A DNA stretch of 12,591 bases from an uncultured Eubacterium sp. (GTDB taxonomy: Bacteria > Bacillota > Clostridia > Lachnospirales > CAG-274): positions 1-12,591 of the forward strand of contig UQYD01000043.1 in NCBI GenBank assembly GCA_900545305.1. Reading direction: 5' to 3'. Made by a program: the position numbers and the translations under genes. Shown piece by piece: positions 7,474-12,591 of this stretch (the stretch's first letter is position 1; the number at the start of each line of letters is the position of its first letter). The notes beneath the pieces are model-generated. The model was not told the DNA's origin. It was given only the letters and a program-made list of their open reading frames with translations, and ran no database searches.

Positions 7474-7529
7474 TTGTATTTTGTCATATAAATTGTATAT
7501 TTAACATACAATATTATTAATACATACAA
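7474..7529. repeat. Nested inverted repeats upstream of the cas promoter
   Basis: Four copies of one six-base word are placed symmetrically: TTGTAT at 7474-7479 and 7493-7498, and its inverse ATACAA at 7506-7511 and 7524-7529. The inner pair is part of a perfect seven-base inverted repeat, ATTGTAT-N7-ATACAAT (7492-7512). Both pairs centre near 7502, about 37 bases upstream of the -35 box. This could be the binding site of a dimeric or tetrameric regulator. The surroundings are very AT-rich, so chance is not excluded. Confidence 0.4.
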
Positions 7530-7573
7530 TTTCTATAAAATATTTTTCTTAATTCTATTTTATATATTAATTA

Positions 7574-7598
7574 AAGCCACCCTTTAACAAGGTGGCTT
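7574..7598 (-). terminator. Hairpin terminator after the cellulase gene
   Basis: AAGCCACC (7574-7581) and GGTGGCTT (7591-7598) form a perfect eight-pair stem around a nine-base loop. On the minus strand it is followed by TAATTAATATA, a weak T tract. It lies about 65 bases after the GH5 stop codon and before the cas promoter, so it most likely ends the cellulase transcript and insulates the cas operon. Confidence 0.65.
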
Positions 7599-7663
7599 GC
7601 TCTAATTCTTATATTAACTCTTTCCATTATGTACAAATAAATTGTTTTTTATTTTCCCTATCC

Positions 7664-9271
7664 CTATTTAAAACTATTAAACACTATCTTCCCCGAATCG
7701 CTAAGTTCTGAATCACTCAAGCCATCAGAAGCATTTGCCCCCTGATTAAGTGCTGCTGAGGTTTCGTTTTTATCACACAATGACCAATTACACCAGCTTA
7801 TCTTTTTATCAGCCATATAATTAAGCCACTTATTTGTTTCATCTGTAAACACGCCACCGTTGCCGTCAGCACTACTTGTTCCCCATTCACTTACGAATAC
7901 AGGTATACCATTATTGAGAGCATTTGTAATCTTATCTCTAAGCCATTGTGTATGAGTACCTGCGTAAAAATGGCAAGTATACATAATATTATTGCCACTC
8001 AACCTATCTGCTACAACACTATCAAGGTCTTGGTCCCATTGTGGATTTCCAACTAAAATAATTGCATCACTATCATAAGTTCTAATTGTATTTATAATTT
8101 CCTCTGCATAGGGCTTAACATCTTTACTCCAACTTATATTTCCATTGGGTTCATTACATATTTCATATATAACAGCCTTGCTATTCTTATATTTTTGAGC
8201 CATCTCAGCAAAAAATCCTTTTGCCTCATTTTTATATGTCATAGGATTTCCGTCACTAAGAATATGCCAATCTATAATAGCATACATATCGTTTGCTACA
8301 GCATTATCAACAGCCGTTGTCAACGTATTTTTTACAGAATGATTTGATATATAACCATTTTCGCCTGTGTACATAGCAAAACGCATTACATTAGCACCTC
8401 TTGCTCCAACAGCTTTTATGTAATCATTGCTTACAAACTGGGGGAACCACTGAAGACCGTGGCTACTCATACCTCTTAATACAACAACCTCTCCTTTTTC
8501 GTTACATAGTTGAGTCCCTACAACCTTCAATTGTCCATTTTCACTTACGCCTCCACTAACAGTTGCAACTGTAGTTTGTTCCTGTTGAGGTTCAATGCGT
8601 ACATTTCCTACATATTTGTCCATTGCTTTTTTTATGATATTACAAGCCTCTGCCCTCGTAATAGAACCTTCTGGTCTAAACATACCACTTGAATCGCCAG
8701 TTAATATTCCATCAGCATAGGCTGAAAGAGTTGTATCATAATATCTACCATTTAAATTACTGAAATCTTTTATTTTAGCCGACTCAACATTGTAATCATA
8801 TTGAACAGACTTTGCCATGGCTTTCATAACTATCTTGACAGCAAGTTGTCTTTTAATTGGCTGGTCATACATTTCTCCAGTTGGTGGATTTTCGTCATAA
8901 TCATACCAACCTTTATCCATAGCTGTCTTTAGTATCGGTGCAGCCCAATGACTTGTAATAACATCATTAGAACCGCTAAGTCCCATAATCCTGCCTATAA
9001 CTGATGTAAATTCAGCTGTTGTAATGCTTGCATTTGGCTTGAAACTTCCGTCGCTATATCCTGATAAAATTCCCCTTTGAGCCATTTCTGTAACAGTATT
9101 ATAATACCAATCACCTGAATGAACATCACTAAAAGTAACCTTATCACTATTATCTGCCAACTTAACTGAACTTTGAATATCAGTAGCAGCCTTTACATTC
9201 CCTGTATTACTCCCACTAGCACAAAACATACTTGCCATAAGTATTGCAGATACAAAAATTTTAACCTTCAT
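7664..9271 (-). CDS. S-layer-anchored GH5 endoglucanase
   Basis: This is an exported cellulase that would hydrolyse beta-1,4-glucan at the cell surface. The frame opens at 9304, but I place the start at ATG 9271, where GAGGAAGG sits five bases upstream and the product begins with a clean signal peptide (MKVKIFVSAILMASMF, likely cleaved after VKA); the first ATG has no ribosome site. The mature N-terminus has three SLH repeats. Repeat one starts at FSDVHSGDWYYNTV, repeat two is degenerate and lacks the TRAE motif, and repeat three ends ITRAEACNIIKKAM; these bind cell-wall polymer. After a Gln/Thr linker comes a GH5 domain with the acid/base Glu in EICNEPNG (Glu374 from this start), the nucleophile in VSEWGTS (Glu462), plus MRFAMY, DWH and HFYAGTH motifs. 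No carbohydrate-binding module is visible. The product is 535 residues, a single-gene unit. Confidence 0.9.
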   Translation of the reverse strand: MKVKIFVSAILMASMFCASGSNTGNVKAATDIQSSVKLADNSDKVTFSDVHSGDWYYNTVTEMAQRGILSGYSDGSFKPNASITTAEFTSVIGRIMGLSGSNDVITSHWAAPILKTAMDKGWYDYDENPPTGEMYDQPIKRQLAVKIVMKAMAKSVQYDYNVESAKIKDFSNLNGRYYDTTLSAYADGILTGDSSGMFRPEGSITRAEACNIIKKAMDKYVGNVRIEPQQEQTTVATVSGGVSENGQLKVVGTQLCNEKGEVVVLRGMSSHGLQWFPQFVSNDYIKAVGARGANVMRFAMYTGENGYISNHSVKNTLTTAVDNAVANDMYAIIDWHILSDGNPMTYKNEAKGFFAEMAQKYKNSKAVIYEICNEPNGNISWSKDVKPYAEEIINTIRTYDSDAIILVGNPQWDQDLDSVVADRLSGNNIMYTCHFYAGTHTQWLRDKITNALNNGIPVFVSEWGTSSADGNGGVFTDETNKWLNYMADKKISWCNWSLCDKNETSAALNQGANASDGLSDSELSDSGKIVFNSFK

Positions 9272-9349
9272 AAAAACCTTCCTCATTACATTTTTATTTT
9301 TCATTTTTAGTATTATAAAACTTATATGATACCAAATATTTATACTATA

Positions 9350-9378
9350 ATAATAGTCTACAGCCCTAATATTTACAA
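9350..9378 (-). promoter_or_regulatory. Predicted promoter of the GH5 gene
   Basis: On the minus strand TTGTAA (9378-9373), 17 bases, then TATTAT (9355-9350). Transcription would begin near 9343, leaving a leader of roughly 70 bases before the ATG at 9271. I see no hairpin or catabolite-repression operator that I could defend in the leader. Confidence 0.5.
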
Positions 9379-9583
9379 GTCATTATTTTAAATATTTAAC
9401 TTTGTAATTTTTTGTCTAATTCAAATGTTCAATTAAACTCATAAAAGTGCAATTGCTATTAATATTAAAATATATTATAATATTATGTAATGATATTGAT
9501 AAATCTAACTGTAACAATCAAATATACTGATTCAAAAACTATTAATTAATATGTATTTAAAATAACTAGAGAGAAGGTATTAA
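9379..9583. other. AT-rich intergenic region between divergent genes
   Basis: Together with the GH5 leader this makes a gene-free stretch of about 310 bases. I find no open frame, RNA gene or repeat here. For the plus-strand gene at 9584 the ribosome site GAGAAGG (9571-9577) is clear, but no promoter is convincing. TTCAAA-N17-TATTTA (9531-9559) and a lone TATACT at 9523-9528 are the best candidates. Confidence 0.4.
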
Positions 9584-10009
9584 ATGAACAGAGCATATTA
9601 TTCAAGTAGTATAAATAATTTTTTAGATAAAAACGAATATGAAATTTTTGGTGAAATTACAGTTAATGACCAATTTTCAGCTGAAGATTTACAAAAGAAT
9701 AATTGGAAAAAAGAAATTGAAATTCTAAAGAGAGAGCTTTCTGATTTTCCCGAAGGCCATATACTTTTCGAGTATACAATTCCTAGAATAGGCAATCGTA
9801 TCGATAACGTTATTTTGTATAAGGGTATCGTGTTTTTGCTTGAATTTAAAGTAGGAGAAAGTACATATCCTAGCTATGCAATAGACCAAGTAACAGATTA
9901 TGCCCTTGACTTAAGCTGTTTTCATAAAGAAAGTAGAAATAAACTTTTAGTTCCAATCTTGGTATGTACAAAAACAAATATTATATTTGCAATTTCACGT
10001 TATATGTGA
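9584..10009 (+). CDS. N-terminal remnant of a DUF2075-type nuclease/ATPase
   Basis: The 141 residues match the start of large (600+ residue) bacterial proteins in which a PD-(D/E)XK-like domain precedes a DUF2075 P-loop ATPase. The evidence is MNRAYYSSSINNFL, then FEYTIPRIGNRIDNVILYKG and VFLLEFKVGE, then AIDQVTDYALDLSCFHKESRNKLLVPILV. The nuclease-like core is complete: Glu63, Asp74, Glu87-x-Lys89 and Gln102. After LVPILVCTK the similarity ends in a short unrelated tail and a stop. No P-loop or other ATPase sequence follows before the convergent gene. Start and GAGAAGG ribosome site (six-base spacing) are intact, so the fragment may still be made. I infer a 3'-deleted defence or DNA-repair gene. 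It is the only plus-strand gene in the window. The family assignment is from memory of the pattern. Confidence 0.65.
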   Translation: MNRAYYSSSINNFLDKNEYEIFGEITVNDQFSAEDLQKNNWKKEIEILKRELSDFPEGHILFEYTIPRIGNRIDNVILYKGIVFLLEFKVGESTYPSYAIDQVTDYALDLSCFHKESRNKLLVPILVCTKTNIIFAISRYM

Positions 10010-10171
10010 TAAAAAGCCTTTATGATTCATTTGAATTTCCTCCTTTGATAAATTTATTGGTTGTCAGCCCAACATAAGAGGTTCTTTTTTAACCACATGT
10101 ATAGCACATTGTTTTCTGTTTACAAAAACAGTAACTTATATTCATACCCAAACTCCCCAAAAAACATTCCT

Positions 10172-11032
10172 TTAATCTGTTTGATTACCTTCTATTTCCT
10201 TCAAACTTCTACCATCTTTTGTTTTCCATCTTTGAGGTCCGCTAACACTATAGCCAAGTAAAAATTTTGCAGCCGTTGACGAACTAGAAAATAAAATGTC
10301 TTCCTTAGTTATGTAGTTATCAACCTTATCTGATTCCAGAAGTTTTTGTCTCAGCTTCTTCATACCTTGACTTAAAGAATCTGCAGAATCTCTTTTATCA
10401 ATACTAGCTCCAGCAAACACAACAAAACCTTCTACTGTAACTTTACCTGTGGCATTCACTGAACACGATGTAATATACAACAACTCATCATCTACATTCG
10501 AACTTGATGAATCTACATGAGCAAAAGGTTCTAAAACCTTATAACCAAGTGCATTAATAAGAATTTTTACATTATCAATAAATTCTTCCATAACAGCAAT
10601 CTGTGATTCTTTCATAACTGTATTGTGATATGTATTTTTAGTAAGAACATTACATCTCTTACAATTTCTTGCCATTTCTACAAATCTATTTTCCAAATAT
10701 CTAATCAAAGCCTTATTTAAATCTCTACCTATAAATATAACAGCTGTATTCCAATAATATTCTTCTTTTTCAGTCTGATAATCTCTCAGATGCTGTACTA
10801 ATCTATCTTTAACATTTTCTGCTTCTCCTATATAAACTGAGTCAGAACCATCATCCTCCTTGCAAAATAAAAAGTATACCCCAGCTTGAGTAATATCGTC
10901 CCGATTGCATGATGCAACTTCAATACGAGGAATCTTTATCGCCTTACCATTCCAATTTGATAATTCAGCTGTAATAAGGCTATCTGCTGTTCCATTTACA
11001 AGAAAAAGTTCGATTGATTTTCCATATGCCAT
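10172..11032 (-). CDS. GIY-YIG nuclease with C-terminal DUF4357
   Basis: This is a predicted DNA endonuclease of 286 residues. The GIY-YIG domain occupies about residues 48-120. GVYFLF (51-56) replaces GIY, VYIGEAENVKDRLVQHL gives YIG at 67-69 and the catalytic Arg77, and YLENRF supplies the metal-binding Glu (residue 114). The C-terminal domain, about 235-283, ends FSSSSTAAKFLLGYSVSGPQ and RWKTKDGRSLKEIE, the DUF4357 pattern that usually accompanies this nuclease type. The target is unknown; such proteins are often found with restriction and phage-defence genes. ATG 11032 follows AGGTGA, and the gene starts only six bases after the MATE stop, so the two are probably co-transcribed. It converges with the plus-strand remnant and has no clear terminator. 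Confidence 0.88.
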   Translation of the reverse strand: MAYGKSIELFLVNGTADSLITAELSNWNGKAIKIPRIEVASCNRDDITQAGVYFLFCKEDDGSDSVYIGEAENVKDRLVQHLRDYQTEKEEYYWNTAVIFIGRDLNKALIRYLENRFVEMARNCKRCNVLTKNTYHNTVMKESQIAVMEEFIDNVKILINALGYKVLEPFAHVDSSSSNVDDELLYITSCSVNATGKVTVEGFVVFAGASIDKRDSADSLSQGMKKLRQKLLESDKVDNYITKEDILFSSSSTAAKFLLGYSVSGPQRWKTKDGRSLKEIEGNQTD

Positions 11033-11038
11033 TTAGAA

Positions 11039-12370
11039 TCACCTACCATTAAATATTTTCATATATAAATATAGTCCGACTACATCAGCCAACACCCAAC
11101 CAATAGGAATTGAACTCCATATTGCCGTTACTCCCAATGGTGTATGAGGTGCCAAAGTGTAGGATAGTATCACACGAGTTCCCAATGATATAACTGTAAG
11201 CAAAAGGGAAATATGAGGTTTGTTTATTCCTCGGAAATATCCATACCACAGAAATAACACTCCTATTCCCACATACATCGAACCTTCAATCTTTAGGTAT
11301 CTCGCTCCCTCTGCTATAATTCTAATTTCATCTGCATCTATAAAAATTCGCATTAGATTTTCTGCAAAAATAAATATCATAAGTGAGATGACAACGCAGA
11401 ATAAAGCAGAAATAACAAAAGAGATATGTGTTCCTTTTCGAATACGGTCTTTCTCATCAGCTCCATAATTCTGTGAAACAAATAGTGAATATGCATTTCC
11501 GAATTCCTGAGCTGGCATATATGCTATTGTATCAATTTTAACAGCTGCAGCAAATGAAGCCATTATTGTTATGCCAAAGCTATTGACAAGCCCCTGTATC
11601 ATCAGAATACCAAAATTCATTACGGACTGCTGAATTCCTGTAGCAACATCATTTATAATAATTTCCTTCAATCTTTGGATATTAAAGCCTGTTCTTTCAT
11701 GATTATTTTTTAAAACAGGTATCTTTATCATCGAATATATCAAAAGACCCAACCCTGAAACAGCCTGTGCAATTACAGTAGCTAAAGCTGCACCTCCAAC
11801 ACCCATATTTAATCCTGCAACAAACCATATATCCAGTACAATATTTAGCACAGACGAGATTGCCAAAAACACAAGTGGCATAAATGAATTTCCCATTGAC
11901 CTTAGCAAATAAGCAAAGAAATTATACAGAAATACAAAAATAATTCCGACAAAAACCACTGTGACATATTCTCTTGTCAGTGCCATTAACTCCTTAGGCG
12001 TTTGTAATATCCATAAGATAAAATTCATTCCCGGATAAATAATAGCACATATTACTACAGAAACAGAAAGAATAAACCAAAAGGAAAGCCATATATCTTC
12101 TTTTAGTTTCTTTTGATTTCCCGCACCGTAGTCCTCAGAGAAAAAAGCACCACTTCCCATACAAAGTCCGATAATTATTGACGTTATAAAAATCATAAGT
12201 GTGTAGGCAGAACCGACGGCTGCCAAAGCATCTGCCCCAAGGCATCTTCCTACAATAAGTGTATCCACAAGGTTATATATCTGCTGTAATAAATTTCCAG
12301 CAATCATCGGCAATGAAAATTTTATTAGCTTCTGAAAAATCTTGCCTTGTGTTAAGTCTGTTTCTTTCAT
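11039..12370 (-). CDS. MATE-family multidrug/cation efflux transporter
   Basis: An inner-membrane antiporter of 443 residues predicted to have 12 membrane segments in two six-helix halves, exporting drugs or metabolites against Na+ or H+. The first half has the family pattern LPMIAGNLLQQIYNLVDTLIVGRCLG followed by ALAAVGSAYTLMIFITSIIIGLCMGSG. The second half repeats it as IDTIAYMPAQEFGNAYSLFVSQNYGA. The frame is open to a GTG at 12421, but AGGAG at 12380-12376 points to ATG 12370 as the start, and the MATE N-terminus MKETDLTQGKIFQKLIKFSLP fits this exactly. It looks complete. Substrate cannot be told from sequence; MepA/NorM/DinF-like relatives vary widely. It is the first gene of a probable two-gene operon with the GIY-YIG nuclease. 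Confidence 0.93.
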   Translation of the reverse strand: MKETDLTQGKIFQKLIKFSLPMIAGNLLQQIYNLVDTLIVGRCLGADALAAVGSAYTLMIFITSIIIGLCMGSGAFFSEDYGAGNQKKLKEDIWLSFWFILSVSVVICAIIYPGMNFILWILQTPKELMALTREYVTVVFVGIIFVFLYNFFAYLLRSMGNSFMPLVFLAISSVLNIVLDIWFVAGLNMGVGGAALATVIAQAVSGLGLLIYSMIKIPVLKNNHERTGFNIQRLKEIIINDVATGIQQSVMNFGILMIQGLVNSFGITIMASFAAAVKIDTIAYMPAQEFGNAYSLFVSQNYGADEKDRIRKGTHISFVISALFCVVISLMIFIFAENLMRIFIDADEIRIIAEGARYLKIEGSMYVGIGVLFLWYGYFRGINKPHISLLLTVISLGTRVILSYTLAPHTPLGVTAIWSSIPIGWVLADVVGLYLYMKIFNGR

Positions 12371-12591
12371 AATTTCTCCTTTTAAATTACAATATGTACA
12401 ATTCATAAAATAAAAATTCACTATTTCTTCATAGAACTATATTTCTTATTACTTCTGTGTACTCCATTCTCATCAATAACTATATTACTGCGTTTCTGTT
12501 TCTCTTATTGAATAATATCAAACACTTCTGTATAATCGACCTATTCTCAATATCTCTGTCTATCCAACTATAAAAATATCAAGGTTTTATG
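12371..12591. other. Region upstream of the MATE gene
   Basis: Apart from the AGGAG ribosome site (12380-12376) I find no complete gene and no convincing promoter. A short minus-strand frame at 12504-12421 has coding-like composition (SNIVIDENGVHRSNKKYSS) but follows an in-frame stop; it may be the tail of a decayed gene. Confidence 0.3.

Noticed and set aside
1123..7598. Similar AAGCCAC hairpins at 1123-1144 and 7574-7598 as possible flanking repeats of a mobile unit
   Set aside because: Only about seven bases are shared and both behave as ordinary terminators; no target-site duplication or transposase accompanies them.
9272..9304. Upstream ATG 9304 as the start of the GH5 gene
   Set aside because: No Shine-Dalgarno sequence precedes it, and it would put charged residues before the signal peptide; ATG 9271 has GAGGAAGG at good spacing.
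10116..10131. Hairpin CTGTTT-ACAA-AAACAG between the convergent genes
   Set aside because: Only six AT-rich pairs and no T tract on either strand, so I do not call it a terminator.
12421..12507. Short minus-strand frame upstream of the MATE gene
   Set aside because: It is only 27 codons after an in-frame stop, has no start codon with a ribosome site, and I recognise no family; a decayed gene end is possible but unproven.

Overview
The window is strongly AT-rich, with Gram-positive style Shine-Dalgarno sequences and sigma-A type promoters. It carries an SLH-anchored GH5 cellulase and a clostridial-type McrC. Together these point to a member of Clostridia, most likely a gut or rumen Lachnospiraceae-like fibre degrader; genus cannot be fixed from the sequence. 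Almost everything is on the minus strand, so the region reads right to left.

Right end (about 12.4 to 10.2 kb): a MATE-family efflux pump is followed after 6 bases by a GIY-YIG/DUF4357 nuclease, probably one operon. Facing it from the plus strand is a 141-residue remnant (9584-10009). It keeps the PD-(D/E)XK-like N-terminal domain of the much larger DUF2075 ATPases and nothing after it. An AT-rich intergenic stretch then holds the promoter of an exported, S-layer-anchored GH5 endoglucanase (9271-7664), which ends in a hairpin terminator at 7574-7598.

Centre (7.4 to 0.7 kb): a complete type III-A (Csm) CRISPR effector operon in the order cas6 - cas10/csm1 - csm2 - csm3 - csm4 - csm5. It has a good promoter (TTGAAT-N17-TATGAT) and tightly packed genes, and is followed by a terminator, a leader with its own promoter, and a five-repeat array (705-1030). 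The array reads in the same direction as the cas genes: on the minus strand its 36-bp repeat ends in GGGGACGAAAAC, giving the 8-nt 5' handle ACGAAAAC, very like that of Staphylococcus epidermidis. Cas6 would process the pre-crRNA; Cas10 (HD and GGDD both intact), Csm2, Csm3 (slicer Asp32 present), Csm4 and Csm5 would form the RNA-guided complex. No cas1, cas2 or csm6 lies in the window.

Left end (704 to 1): an open reading frame running off the window edge encodes an McrC-family protein (McrBC-type restriction). Its recognisable homology runs right up to the last CRISPR repeat, where its N-terminus should continue, so the array seems to have been joined onto a truncated mcrC. No mcrB lies where it would be expected.

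Most notable for follow-up: the array/mcrC junction; a bulged inverted repeat in the leader directly against the first repeat; sequence words shared among three of the four spacers; a symmetric set of TTGTAT/ATACAA words upstream of the cas promoter; and the missing adaptation and cyclic-oligoadenylate effector genes.
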